Assembly (NCBI GenBank): GCA_008711135.1
Contig: VUAW01000005.1
Coordinates: forward strand, 1-64,000
Length of the DNA: 64,000 nucleotides
Direction: 5' to 3'
Source: Rhodobacteraceae bacterium LNNU 3342
GTDB taxonomy: Bacteria; Pseudomonadota; Alphaproteobacteria; Rhodobacterales; Rhodobacteraceae
In this document: piece by piece, positions 7,142-15,903 of the stretch
Numbering within the stretch: position 1 is the stretch's first letter
Layout: each line of letters starts with the position of its first letter
Translations under genes and position numbers: made by a program
The notes under the pieces: generated by a model
The model's database searches: none
What the model was told of the DNA's origin: nothing
What the model saw: only the letters and a program-made list of their open reading frames with translations

Positions 7142-8095
7142 ATGACGATCAAGAACAGCCTGATGTCTTCGGTGCTGCTGGCCTCTGTGGCAGCTTTCCC
7201 TGTCTTCGCCCAGCCCGCGGCCGATACGCAGACCGATGTCGTTTCCCCCACCGAAGAGGGTGCGACCGGCCCCGCTACAGGCCTCGGCAGCGCCGCCGGC
7301 GGCCAGGGCGGCCAAGGCATGGGTGACCATGGCGGCCAAGGGGGCACCCCCACGGCAGGCCAGAACAGCCAGACCGGCACCGGGGGCAACGCGCCCGGCG
7401 ATACCACTGGTTCGCCCACCAATGTGACGCCCATCCTGCCGACGCCGGATCAGCCCTCGGCAATCGTTCCGGATGCGAGCGCCCCGGCGGGCACGACCCA
7501 AGGTGCCGATGGCTCTGGCGGGATCGGCACGCCTCCCCAGCCGACGCAGGTGGTGCCCGAGGGTGTGGAAGAGCAGCAACAACAATCCGGCGCTGGCAAT
7601 CAGCAGGCTGCACCCGGCGCCGCTGCACAGATCACGCCGCCTGAGGGGTTCGAGCTGTTCCAGGATCCCCGCACCTTGACCGCTGACCAGCTGACCGGCC
7701 AGACCGTCTATAGCCCCACTGAAGAGAACATCAGTTCGGTGTCGGATCTGGTGCTGGATGCGAACGGCCAGGTGGCAGCGATTACATTGGACGTAGGCGG
7801 CTTCCTCGGTTTTGGCGCGCGTACCGTCCTTGTTCCGTTCGAGCGGGTCCATATCTTCCGCAGCGGCCAGGACAACTACCGTGTCTATATCGACATGACG
7901 CGCGAAGAGCTTGAGGCCCAGCCCGAATACACCCCGGGCGCCGAAGGCGGCACCGGCACCTACGGTGCGGCCGACCGGCTTGGCGAAGGCTTTGACGGCG
8001 GCGCCACGAGCACCGAGGGCGTTGCGCCGATGAGCGGTGACGCGATGGCGCCCGACACGAACTCGCCCTCCAACCAGCCGGCGAGCCAGCAATAA
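7142..8095 (+). CDS. Secreted PRC-barrel domain protein with low-complexity linker
   Basis: A 317-residue exported protein. The N-terminus is a Sec signal peptide (MTIKNSLMSSVLLASVAAF, cleavage near VFAQPA). Residues ~25-165 are low-complexity, rich in Gly, Gln, Pro and Thr. Residues ~170-265 form a PRC-barrel (LTADQLTGQTVYSPTEENIS, then VAAITLDVGGFLGFG and VLVPFERVHIF), a beta-barrel fold found in ribosome-maturation, photosynthetic reaction-centre and periplasmic stress proteins. The tail is again low-complexity. I chose 7142 over the ATG at 7130 because GGAGG lies 5 bases upstream of it. A periplasmic protective role is inferred from context. Confidence 0.82.
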   Translation: MTIKNSLMSSVLLASVAAFPVFAQPAADTQTDVVSPTEEGATGPATGLGSAAGGQGGQGMGDHGGQGGTPTAGQNSQTGTGGNAPGDTTGSPTNVTPILPTPDQPSAIVPDASAPAGTTQGADGSGGIGTPPQPTQVVPEGVEEQQQQSGAGNQQAAPGAAAQITPPEGFELFQDPRTLTADQLTGQTVYSPTEENISSVSDLVLDANGQVAAITLDVGGFLGFGARTVLVPFERVHIFRSGQDNYRVYIDMTREELEAQPEYTPGAEGGTGTYGAADRLGEGFDGGATSTEGVAPMSGDAMAPDTNSPSNQPASQQ

Positions 8096-8101
8096 GGCGC
8101 C

Positions 8102-8125
8102 GGGGCCTGCGGCAGCGCAGGCCCC
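8102..8125 (+). terminator. Strong hairpin after the PRC-barrel gene
   Basis: Ten-base perfect stem GGGGCCTGCG/CGCAGGCCCC with a 4-base loop, 6 bases after the stop codon. There is no T-run, so termination may be weak. Confidence 0.55.
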
Positions 8126-8193
8126 TACGCCAAGTTGATTGACGTCAACAATTACATCCTTGACGCGCAGGCCGAATACGCATAGCGCAAAAG

Positions 8194-8208
8194 TTGCACA
8201 AACTGCAA
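8194..8208. promoter_or_regulatory. Inverted repeat, possible TetR operator
   Basis: TTGCA-CAAAC-TGCAA, a perfect 5-base inverted repeat ending 10 bases before the tetR start codon. A second palindrome, TTGACGTCAA, lies at 8139-8148. Either could be the autoregulatory site; operator identity is inferred from position. Confidence 0.4.
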
Positions 8209-8218
8209 TTCGGTTCCA

Positions 8219-8806
8219 ATGTCCTTAAGACAGAGCAGACGGCAGCAAACAGCTGCCGACATACAGGCCGCGGCACTACGGCTTGTCCGTCAGCATGGCC
8301 TTGAACAGGTCACGACTGACGCCATCGCGGCCGAGGCTGGTGTCAGCCCACGTACCTTCTTCAACTACTACCGTTTCAAGGAAGCCGCGCTTCTTGGCCC
8401 GCCGCTTGGCCTGCCGGAAGAGGCGGCCGAACGGTTCCGCACCTCTACCGGGCCGCTGCTTGACGACTTGATCGTGCTGTTGCGCGCGCATCTGGCCCGA
8501 CGGGAAAAGGACCGGGAGGCGTTCCGCCTGCTGCGCCGGCTGGCGTTCGAAAGCCCCAAGATCCTGGCGCTGCATCAAACCTCTATCCTCGCACTGAGGG
8601 ACAAGCTGACGGCGCTGATCATGGCGCGGATGCCGGGCGACATGGTGATGGCGCGGCTGCTGGCCTTGCTGATGATCGACCTGATCCGCATCACGATGGA
8701 GCGCTGGCTGGAACAGGACCAGACGCTGGACGAAACGCTGGTGCAGATCGCTGCCCGCCTGCCCGACCTTGGCACCCTTCTGCACAACGAAGAGGCCCAG
8801 GCATGA
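8219..8806 (+). CDS. TetR/AcrR-family transcriptional regulator
   Basis: A 195-residue repressor-type protein. The N-terminal helix-turn-helix is clear at residues ~10-55 (IQAAALRLVRQHGLEQVTTD and AGVSPRTFFNYYRFKEAALL), and the rest is an all-helical ligand-binding domain. It overlaps the MATE transporter start by four bases (ATGA), so the two form an operon. By analogy with other tetR-transporter pairs it likely represses both genes until a compound binds. The inducer is unknown. Confidence 0.88.
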   Translation: MSLRQSRRQQTAADIQAAALRLVRQHGLEQVTTDAIAAEAGVSPRTFFNYYRFKEAALLGPPLGLPEEAAERFRTSTGPLLDDLIVLLRAHLARREKDREAFRLLRRLAFESPKILALHQTSILALRDKLTALIMARMPGDMVMARLLALLMIDLIRITMERWLEQDQTLDETLVQIAARLPDLGTLLHNEEAQA

Positions 8807-10152
8807 GCGCGGGCAAGCCGCTCTGGCGGTCATTCATCGTGTTCCTGCTGCCACTGATGGCAACCAACATCCTGCAATCCCTGTCGATGACGATCAACAA
8901 CATCTTCATCGGCCGGATGCTGGGGGTAGAGGCGCTGGCGGCGGCTGCCGTCTTCTTTCCCGTTGCGTTCTTCTTCATCGCCTTCCTGATCGGGCTGTCG
9001 GCGGGGGCAACCGTCCTGATCGGGCAGGCCTTCGGCTCTGGCCAGACGGACAAGATGAAGGCGATCACAGGAACGACCCTGACGGTCGCGCTTGTAGGTG
9101 GGCTGCTTGTGGCGGCAGTCGGTGCGACCTTTGCGCCGAACATCATGAGTGTCTTGGGAACGCCGCAGGACATCCTTGGGGACGCTGTGGCCTTTGCGCG
9201 GGTCAGCTTTGTCCTGATGCCTTCGACGTTCCTGTTCCTTGTGGCTGCCTCGCTGCTGCGGGGGACCGGCGACACGATGACACCGCTGATGGCGCAGGGT
9301 TTCGCCACGGCGCTTGGCGCGGTTCTGACGCCGGCGCTGATCCGGGGATGGTTCGGCCTGCCGCAACTCGGCGTGATTTCAGCGGCACTGGCGGGTGGGA
9401 TTGCGTTCCTTGCCGCCTTTGTGGCGCTGGGGATCTATCTTGTGCTTCGGGGGCATCCCATGGCGCCTGACAAGGCGCTGCTGCGCCGGCTGGTTCCTGA
9501 CCTGCAACTGCTGAAGCTGGTGCTGCGGGTGGGCCTGCCAACCGGGGTGCAGGTTGTGGCGGGCTCGTTGGCCGGGCTGGTGATCGTGGGGCTGGTCAAC
9601 AGTTATGGCTTCCAGGCGACAGCAGCCTATGGCGCGGTCAGCCAGGTTCTGACCTATGTGCAATTTCCTGCCCTATCGATCGCGATCGCAGCCTCGGTCT
9701 TTGGCGCGCAGATGATCGGCGCGGGTCGCCCTGACCGGCTGGGCGAGGTGCTGCGAACCGCCATGGTGATGAACCTGGCCTTGACGGGTTCGCTGGTCGC
9801 GGCGGTCTACCTTGGATCGCGACACCTCGTCGGGCTGTTCCTCACCGACCCCGAGGTGATCGACCTCAGCCAGCATCTGCTGCACATCATCACCTGGTCG
9901 TCGCTGATGTTCGGGGCCGGCACGATCTTTTCCGGGATCATGCGGGCGTCGGGGACAGTGTTCGTGCCGATGCTGATCGGGCTTTTCGCCATCGGCGGGG
10001 TAGAGCTTCCGGTCGCGATCATCCTGTCGAACCTGATCGGGCTGCCCGGGATCTGGTGGGGCTATGTCGCCTCGTTTGGGGTGATGATGGTGATGCAGGG
10101 GTCGTTCTACTGGTTCGTCTGGCGGCGCAAATCCATCCGGGCGCTGGTGTGA
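8803..10152 (+). CDS. MATE-family multidrug efflux transporter
   Basis: A 449-residue inner-membrane protein with about 12 hydrophobic segments and the two-fold repeat of the MATE family. Typical stretches are LMATNILQSLSMTINNIFIG, GLSAGATVLIGQAFGSG, ASLLRGTGDTMTP and the second-half counterpart GIMRASGTVFVPM. It would export drugs or metabolites in exchange for Na+ or H+. It overlaps and is probably controlled by the preceding tetR gene. There is no GGAAC element upstream, so this pair looks like an independent insertion between stress genes. Confidence 0.9.
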   Translation: MSAGKPLWRSFIVFLLPLMATNILQSLSMTINNIFIGRMLGVEALAAAAVFFPVAFFFIAFLIGLSAGATVLIGQAFGSGQTDKMKAITGTTLTVALVGGLLVAAVGATFAPNIMSVLGTPQDILGDAVAFARVSFVLMPSTFLFLVAASLLRGTGDTMTPLMAQGFATALGAVLTPALIRGWFGLPQLGVISAALAGGIAFLAAFVALGIYLVLRGHPMAPDKALLRRLVPDLQLLKLVLRVGLPTGVQVVAGSLAGLVIVGLVNSYGFQATAAYGAVSQVLTYVQFPALSIAIAASVFGAQMIGAGRPDRLGEVLRTAMVMNLALTGSLVAAVYLGSRHLVGLFLTDPEVIDLSQHLLHIITWSSLMFGAGTIFSGIMRASGTVFVPMLIGLFAIGGVELPVAIILSNLIGLPGIWWGYVASFGVMMVMQGSFYWFVWRRKSIRALV

Positions 10153-10157
10153 ACTGC

Positions 10158-10181
10158 CCGCCGCCCGCGAACGGGCGGCGG
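10158..10181. terminator. Bidirectional hairpin terminator
   Basis: Ten-base stem CCGCCGCCCG/CGGGCGGCGG with loop CGAA between the convergent MATE and 10187 genes. There is no strong T-tract on either side. Confidence 0.55.
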
Positions 10182-10186
10182 AAAGA

Positions 10187-10450
10187 TCACTTGCCGGAGA
10201 CGAACTTGTTGAAGCGGCTGGTTTCGCCGTCCGCCGTTTCCTCCTGGTAGAGAAACTCCAGATTGTTGTCGTCGAAGATCTGGAAGAACTCTTCCCAGCT
10301 GATCTCGGTCAGGTTCTTTTCCGGCTCGTTGAAGTCGATGCGGAGGATGCCGCCTTCGCCACCGGTATCCACCTTGGCTGGATGGCCCTGCCGGGCCTCT
10401 GCCCATTCGCGGATGGTGTCATGGTCGCGGGTCGTCTTGGACTGGGTCAT
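10187..10450 (-). CDS. Conserved small acidic protein (EISWEEFF...FLYQEETADG type)
   Basis: An 87-residue soluble protein containing TIREWAEARQGHPAKV, GGILRIDF, EISWEEFFQIFDDNNLEFLY and a C-terminal SRFNKFV. This small family is common in alphaproteobacteria. I recall its members sometimes being labelled glucan branching enzyme, which cannot be right at this length. The biochemical role is unknown. A perfect GGAAC-N17-GTT element lies upstream, tying it to the stress island. Confidence 0.78.
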   Translation of the reverse strand: MTQSKTTRDHDTIREWAEARQGHPAKVDTGGEGGILRIDFNEPEKNLTEISWEEFFQIFDDNNLEFLYQEETADGETSRFNKFVSGK

Positions 10451-10472
10451 GGAATGCTCCTTTCCCCGGCTG

Positions 10473-10497
10473 AACCCGCCAAGGCCGCCGCTGTTCC
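10473..10497 (-). promoter_or_regulatory. Putative stress-sigma promoter GGAAC-N17-GTT for the 10450 gene
   Basis: Minus strand: GGAAC at 10497-10493, 17-base spacer, GTT at 10475-10473, 22 bases before the start codon at 10450. Confidence 0.6.
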
Positions 10498-10531
10498 CAT
10501 AGCCCCGGCGACAAGGCCGGGGCCGTGCCTG

Positions 10532-12772
10532 TCAGAAGCGGGCGTTCACGCCGACATAGAAGGCGCGCCCCGGCTCGTTATAGGTGTTAGCCCCGGCGGC
10601 AGAGCCGTTGGCTTCACGGTAAAGGCGCTTGTCAAACAGGTTGGTGATCCCGGCCGACAGGCGATAGCTTTCGGTGAAGTCGTAGGTGACGCCGAGGTTC
10701 GCCAGCGTATACGCCTCCCGCGCCTCCGGGTTTTCAAGCGGTACGCCCGTGGTGGCTGTCAGACTCGGTGCGGGCGTTCGGCCATAGTGCGTCGCGGAAA
10801 GTGTCACCACCACGTTGTCACGTGCTTCCCATTCCAGGCTGGCGTTCACAGTGTAGTCAGGGACGAGGCTGAGCGGCTGGCCATTGGACTTGTCCTCGGA
10901 CTTGATCATGTAGGTGGCGTTCGCAGCCAAGGTCAGCCCTTCGACCAGCGGCAGGCGCAGGTTGCCTTCCAGCCCCGACACCACCGCCTCTGGCACATTA
11001 TCCCAGCGGAAGATGCGGGCATAGGTGACTTCGCCGGTGACCGGGTCGGTTATGCCGACCGGCTGCATGCCGCTGGAAATCCGGTCGCGATAGTCGTTGT
11101 GGAAATAGGTCAGCCCCGCATCCACGCCATTGAAGCCGTTGTAAGCGACGCCAATCTCCTTGTTGATGCTGGTTTCGGGCTTCAGGTCAGGATTGCCAAC
11201 GACATAGCAGCCCGCCTGCCCCGGATGATCGGCATTTCCCCAGCCAACCGGGCAGCCAAAGCCGCGGGTGTAATAGACGTAGTTCGGGTTCAGCTGGAAC
11301 AGGTTCGGGGCCTTGAATGCCCGTGCCACGCCCATCTTCAGCGTCCATTCATCCGTAACCTGGTATGATACGTTGAGGCTCGGGCTCCAGTTCGTGCCGA
11401 AGTTGCTGTTGTGGTCGAAGCGGAGGCCGGGCGTTACCATCAGGTCAGGCGTGACCTCAACGTTACTTTCCGCATAAAGACCCAGGGACCACTGTTCTGA
11501 ATTCGGATCTCGGTTGGCGCCCACGGGATCGACGCCGGGGATGACCCCCACGCTGGTATCGCCACGGATCGATACCGGATCGTGCATGTATTCGCCGCGG
11601 AACTCGGTCCCAAGGGTCAGCATCTGCTCCATCCCCCCCCAGTCCTGCGGCAGGAACCACTCACTTTTGGCAGTCAGGTTGTCGAGCGTGATGGTGCCCT
11701 TTTCATCCGTGTTGATCGCGCCCTCCACACTGCCCGCCAGCCCTTCAAGGTTGCGGCGATTGCGGGTGCTTTCCCATTGAACAAAGCTGCTGGAGGTGCC
11801 GAAGTCATAAGTGCCGCGGTGGGTCAGCGCGTAGGTGCTGCGCGTCAGGCGGTTGGTTTCCGCCCCCGCAGCAGCAAGACCCTCGATAAGATCGTTGACG
11901 ACCTCAAGCTGCCGGTCTCCGGCATAGATGTTGCTCTGCCGGCTGTAGGACGCTTCCAGGTCAATCTCCTGCCCCGGTGCGGCCTCCCAGGTCAGCAGCG
12001 CGCCGGCATCGCGGTTCACCACGCCCTCGCGCCCCGCGGCGGGTGGCACGTCAGGCTGGATATGGGCGGCCGCGTTGATGTTCGGGTCGTCTGCCTCGGT
12101 CCGGTTGTAGTTGCCGAACAACCGGAAGGACAGTCTTCCGCCGATTGGGCCGCCGATCATGAAGTTGCTGCGGGCGGTCTCACCTTCCATTCCGCTTTCA
12201 GGCAGGTTGAAGTGCAGCCCGACGCTGCCAAAGAAGGTGTCCGGGCGACGGGTGATGATGTTCACGACACCGCCCGACGCCCCAGAACCATAGCGGGCGG
12301 CGGCGGGGCCACGCAGAACCTCTATCCGTTCCACCAGTTCAGGCGGTACCCAGTTGCTGTCCCCGCGCGAATCGCGTTCCCCCGCCCGGCCCATGCGGAC
12401 CGAATTGCGCGACAGCACTGGCTTGCCGTCGATCAGGATCAGCGTGTTTTCAGGACCCATGCCGCGGATGTCGATCTGGCGCTGGTTGCCCCGCTGCCCC
12501 GAGGCCGAGGTGCCCGTGAAGTTCACCCCGGGCATGCGGCGGATGGCTTGGGACAGGTCATTGACCACCGGCTGCCGGGCAAGATCATCCGCCCCGATGA
12601 CGGACACGCCGGGGGCCTGCTTCAACTGCTCCTCGGCAGATTGGACCACGATCCGGTCAAGGATGAGGACGTCTTCCTCCTCAATCTCGGGAACGGACTG
12701 CGCGTGTGCTGCCGTGGTGAGCAGACAGATACCAAGGGCGGCCGAAGAAGCCAAGCGGGACCGACAAGACAT
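10532..12772 (-). CDS. TonB-dependent ferric-siderophore receptor, FepA-like
   Basis: A 746-residue outer-membrane receptor. It has a signal peptide ending near AAHAQ, then a TonB-box-like stretch (EEDVLILDRIVVQS) and a plug domain (IDIRGMGPENTLILIDG). RNSVRMGRAGERDSRGDSNW followed by the LRGPAAARYGSGASGG phrase is characteristic of catecholate receptors of the FepA type. The remainder is a 22-strand barrel. A Cys pair flanks CPVGWGN...GCYVVGNPDLKPE, and the C-terminus ends in Phe as outer-membrane barrels do. It would import a ferric catecholate (enterobactin-like) siderophore. No ABC importer is adjacent and I saw no convincing Fur/Irr box upstream. Confidence 0.9.
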   Translation of the reverse strand: MSCRSRLASSAALGICLLTTAAHAQSVPEIEEEDVLILDRIVVQSAEEQLKQAPGVSVIGADDLARQPVVNDLSQAIRRMPGVNFTGTSASGQRGNQRQIDIRGMGPENTLILIDGKPVLSRNSVRMGRAGERDSRGDSNWVPPELVERIEVLRGPAAARYGSGASGGVVNIITRRPDTFFGSVGLHFNLPESGMEGETARSNFMIGGPIGGRLSFRLFGNYNRTEADDPNINAAAHIQPDVPPAAGREGVVNRDAGALLTWEAAPGQEIDLEASYSRQSNIYAGDRQLEVVNDLIEGLAAAGAETNRLTRSTYALTHRGTYDFGTSSSFVQWESTRNRRNLEGLAGSVEGAINTDEKGTITLDNLTAKSEWFLPQDWGGMEQMLTLGTEFRGEYMHDPVSIRGDTSVGVIPGVDPVGANRDPNSEQWSLGLYAESNVEVTPDLMVTPGLRFDHNSNFGTNWSPSLNVSYQVTDEWTLKMGVARAFKAPNLFQLNPNYVYYTRGFGCPVGWGNADHPGQAGCYVVGNPDLKPETSINKEIGVAYNGFNGVDAGLTYFHNDYRDRISSGMQPVGITDPVTGEVTYARIFRWDNVPEAVVSGLEGNLRLPLVEGLTLAANATYMIKSEDKSNGQPLSLVPDYTVNASLEWEARDNVVVTLSATHYGRTPAPSLTATTGVPLENPEAREAYTLANLGVTYDFTESYRLSAGITNLFDKRLYREANGSAAGANTYNEPGRAFYVGVNARF

Positions 12773-12817
12773 AGGAACCTCTGGATAAAGGGGCCGTAGC
12801 TTGCGGTCATGGCTGGC

Positions 12818-12833
12818 GCGGCAGTGATGCCGC
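12818..12833. repeat. Inverted repeat upstream of the TonB receptor
   Basis: GCGGCA-GTGA-TGCCGC, a perfect 6-base inverted repeat about 46 bases before the receptor start codon. It could be an operator or the hairpin of the upstream glycosyltransferase transcript; no regulator is assigned. Confidence 0.3.
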
Positions 12834-12878
12834 TGCCATAGGACGTTCCACGGTAGAGGTCAATGCCGAGATAAAGAG

Positions 12879-15359
12879 TCAGGAAACGCGCCCAGCCGTG
12901 CGGTGCAAATGCTGCGGTTCATCGAGCGTCTCGCGGATGAAGCGCGCGGCTGCAGGGACCGGATCGGCAGGATCAAACGGAATGACATGGCCGTTCGCCG
13001 CCCGGTGCAGTACCTCTGCCTGCGCGCCAAGGTCAAACGCAAACACTGGAAGCCCGGTCGCAATGGCCTCATGCGTTGTGAAGGAAAACGTCTCGGGCCA
13101 GATCGAAGGAACGATCCAGGCGCCGATGCGATAGCGTTTCACCAGCGCCGGCAGGTCCGCCACCCCATAGCTGCCGTGCACCCGCACCGAAGCCGGAAGC
13201 GGCACCGAGGGATCCACGTTTCCGACGACAACCAACTCGCGCCCCAAGGAGTTCGAGAGCGGACCCAGCAGCGCCGCGCCCTTTTGCAGCCCGATGTTTC
13301 CCAGAACTGCGAGCGTCTGCCCCGCCGGGGCGACCGTTGGCACTGGCGCGGCCTGATGGGGACGAAGCTGGATCCGGTCCGTAAGTCCCGGATACGCGGC
13401 CGCCACGTGACTGGCACTGTCGGCGCTGAAAACCACCAACTCCTCCGCCCGTTCCAGCAGCGCCCCCCACGCGTCCCGCCACTGGCGCAGCGTCACGCTG
13501 CTGCCGTCCGGCCGCGATGTCTGGTGCGCCGGATCGGGATCGGCAAGGGCCGGCACCCCATGGAACCGCCCGTCTGACCCAAGCAGAGTGTAGGAGGGGC
13601 TGAGCGGATAGAAATCGTGGAACAGAACCTCGGTCCGGTCACCTTCCCGCATGATCCGCAGCAGGGTCTGGGGAACTGATACCGGGTCGCGATCACCTAC
13701 CGCGCAGGAATAGACAATCCGGCGCTGTGCCACGGGTGCAAGCAGGCGGAGCATCGTCTCCTCATCCTCAGTTTCCGTCCGGGTGATACCTGAGGAACTG
13801 TGAAGCTCGATCCGCCAGCGAGAGCGCCCTCCCAGCCGCAGCACGATGGCGCAGCCCTCGGCAAGATCTCCTGCGATGCGACGCTGCAGGTAGTGCTCCG
13901 CGCCTCCGCCCATCGAATGCGCAACATAGATCGGGATGACCTGTCCGAGGCTTCCGGCCCAGGCGAGCGCGAGCGCGATCCGTGCGCTCGACAACGGGTC
14001 GCGGCGCAGGAAATCCTGAACCTCTGCGTCGTAGTACGGGTAGCGTTCGGCCACGATCCGGTTGTTCGCCTGGATCAGCCGCAGCTTTTCTGCCGAGCCA
14101 AAGGACTCTCCGCCCCGATGCTCGACAAACAGGCTGGGCAGGCCAAGATGCCGCCCGCCAAGGGCGCGGGCGCGCTGGCACCAGTCGACCTCTTCACCAT
14201 AGCCACGGCCAAAGATCGTATCCAGCGTCGGCAGCCGCCGGAGGTAATCTACCGACATCGCCATGCAGAAGCCGACGCCGGTGGGGGCTTCGGCCATCCC
14301 CTCTCCCAGCGCCAGGTCGCGGGCGGTGGCGTCGATGGCATCGCCCTGCCCCGGCCGCAGCACAGTGCGGCGGCAGATCACCGGCACGGTGAAGATCTCG
14401 GCATCATTGGCCATGGGCGTGACAGTGGCCACCCCCGGATCAGCGAGCGGGGCGAGCAGCCGCGACGCCCAGGCTTCGGGCAGGAACGCATCCGAGTTCA
14501 GCAGCACCACGTGCCGCCCGCGGGCAATCGCAACCTCCAGCGCGCGGTTGACGCTGCGGATGAAGCCCAGGTTGGTGTCGTTTTCCAGCAGGGTCGCCCG
14601 GCCTTCGGGCAGGGCTGCCACCCAATCGCGCAGCCAGGGACGCACTGCGGGATCGGGCGAGGCATCGTCTATTACTACCAGGTGCCACGGCAGGTCGGTG
14701 TTGCGCAGGACGCGGTCAAGCACCTCTGGCAGCAGGTCAAAGGCGTTGTAGACGGGCAGGACGATGGTGATCTCATCCTGTGCGGGCGCCAGCACCGGGG
14801 GGCCGAAAAGCGCCATGTCGAAACTGGCGCTCGCCGGTTCGACATCAAGCTGAAGGGCCGCGCGGATACGCGGGCGCAGCCCCGGATCGCGGCTGAACAG
14901 CCACCGCAGGATCAGCGGTGCCGCCCGCATCAGGTCGCGAACAAAGGCCACGGCCACGCGCAGCCGTTCGCGCAAGGGGACAGGCCCACGCAGGTCCGGC
15001 AGGGGAACCTCTGTCCGCGCGCCGCCATCCCGCAGCACAAGGCGCAGCGGCCCCTCGCCCAGCGGAAGATCAACTTCGAACCCCCGGCCGCCTTCCGGTG
15101 TGTCGGGGCGGGGGATGTCAGGATGGGTTTCCGCCTGGTCCGCACCGCGCATCAGGGTCACATGCGCCGCGTCAGTCCACGCGACCACCTGCACGCGCCC
15201 ATCGCCTGTCCGCAGCCGGTCGATGTAACCCCGGACCGGCCCGCCGGATCCCTGAAGCGGAATGCCGCGCCATTCCCGCACGATGTGCAACTCGGCGTAT
15301 CGCCGGAACAACCTGGCCGCCCGCCGCAACATCGGCACCCTCCACATACTGTTTCGCAT
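12879..15359 (-). CDS. Two-domain glycosyltransferase (GT2 + GT4) of the polysaccharide locus
   Basis: An 826-residue cytoplasmic protein. Residues ~1-190 are an uncharacterised N-terminal region. Residues ~195-420 are a GT-A fold (ITIVLPVYNAFDLLPEVLDR, VVIDDASPD, LNSDAF as the metal-binding region, GRGYGEEVDWCQRAR). Residues ~480-820 carry a GT-B domain of the GT4 type (LAVLGNIGLQKGAALLGP, then PSIWPETFSFTTHEAIATGL with the E-x7-E region). One chain therefore probably adds two sugars. I chose the ATG at 15359 (MRNSMWRVPM); an upstream ATG at 15476 gives a non-conserved extension. It is divergent from the fdtA-like gene. Confidence 0.82.
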   Translation of the reverse strand: MRNSMWRVPMLRRAARLFRRYAELHIVREWRGIPLQGSGGPVRGYIDRLRTGDGRVQVVAWTDAAHVTLMRGADQAETHPDIPRPDTPEGGRGFEVDLPLGEGPLRLVLRDGGARTEVPLPDLRGPVPLRERLRVAVAFVRDLMRAAPLILRWLFSRDPGLRPRIRAALQLDVEPASASFDMALFGPPVLAPAQDEITIVLPVYNAFDLLPEVLDRVLRNTDLPWHLVVIDDASPDPAVRPWLRDWVAALPEGRATLLENDTNLGFIRSVNRALEVAIARGRHVVLLNSDAFLPEAWASRLLAPLADPGVATVTPMANDAEIFTVPVICRRTVLRPGQGDAIDATARDLALGEGMAEAPTGVGFCMAMSVDYLRRLPTLDTIFGRGYGEEVDWCQRARALGGRHLGLPSLFVEHRGGESFGSAEKLRLIQANNRIVAERYPYYDAEVQDFLRRDPLSSARIALALAWAGSLGQVIPIYVAHSMGGGAEHYLQRRIAGDLAEGCAIVLRLGGRSRWRIELHSSSGITRTETEDEETMLRLLAPVAQRRIVYSCAVGDRDPVSVPQTLLRIMREGDRTEVLFHDFYPLSPSYTLLGSDGRFHGVPALADPDPAHQTSRPDGSSVTLRQWRDAWGALLERAEELVVFSADSASHVAAAYPGLTDRIQLRPHQAAPVPTVAPAGQTLAVLGNIGLQKGAALLGPLSNSLGRELVVVGNVDPSVPLPASVRVHGSYGVADLPALVKRYRIGAWIVPSIWPETFSFTTHEAIATGLPVFAFDLGAQAEVLHRAANGHVIPFDPADPVPAAARFIRETLDEPQHLHRTAGRVS

Positions 15360-15477
15360 CGTGCTTAGCCCGCGGCCCGGGACTTGTCCATGAGGTTGCC
15401 CAAAGGGTTGAAGCGGCTGTGCCCCTTGGCTATCACTGGCGCCGACCGGAGCTTCACTCGTGACATGCAGGTGCAAA

Positions 15478-15903
15478 ATGACGACCCCCTACATCATGGA
15501 GCTCCGCCACTTTTCGGATGTGCGCGGATCTCTGGGGGTGGTGGAGGGCGGGGATCTGCCTTTTGCCATCCGGCGGCTTTACTACCTTTATGACGTGCCC
15601 AGTGGCGCAGTCCGGGGCGAACATGGGCACAAACGGTTGGAGCAGTTGATCCTGTGCCTGCACGGGCGCGCTGAAATCATCCTGAACGATGGCGAGACGC
15701 GTTACCCCTTCCTGCTGGAACGCCCGACGCAGGGGCTTTACGTTCCGCCCGGATTGTGGCGCAGCCTGCACTTCCGCGCCTCGGGTTCGGTGGTCTGCGT
15801 GCTCGCCTCGCGCCCCTATGAAACCGAAGATTATATTTATGAATTCGAGGATTTCCTCGATTGGGTCCGGGCCGGCCGGCCGTTAGAGGAGACACCTGCA
15901 TGA
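15478..15903 (+). CDS. dTDP-4-keto-6-deoxyhexose 3,4-ketoisomerase (FdtA/QdtA cupin)
   Basis: A 141-residue single-domain cupin of the WxcM/FdtA group. It moves the keto group of dTDP-4-keto-6-deoxyglucose from C4 to C3, the step before 3-amino-sugar formation. Family signs are FSDVRGSLGVVEGGDLPFAI, RRLYYLYDV, RGEHGHKRLEQLILCLHG (active-site His residues) and VPPGLWRSLHF. Sequence alone does not tell whether the product has galacto (FdtA) or gluco (QdtA) configuration. It overlaps the aminotransferase gene by four bases (ATGA), which strongly supports one pathway. The start at 15478 follows CAGGTG; an in-frame ATG lies at 15460. Confidence 0.87.
   Translation: MTTPYIMELRHFSDVRGSLGVVEGGDLPFAIRRLYYLYDVPSGAVRGEHGHKRLEQLILCLHGRAEIILNDGETRYPFLLERPTQGLYVPPGLWRSLHFRASGSVVCVLASRPYETEDYIYEFEDFLDWVRAGRPLEETPA

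Noticed and set aside
13800-15368. 522-codon plus-strand frame opposite the GT2-GT4 gene
   Set aside because: High-GC third-position bias opens long antisense frames; the product is low-complexity Arg/Gln/His-rich and the minus-strand gene has clear domains.
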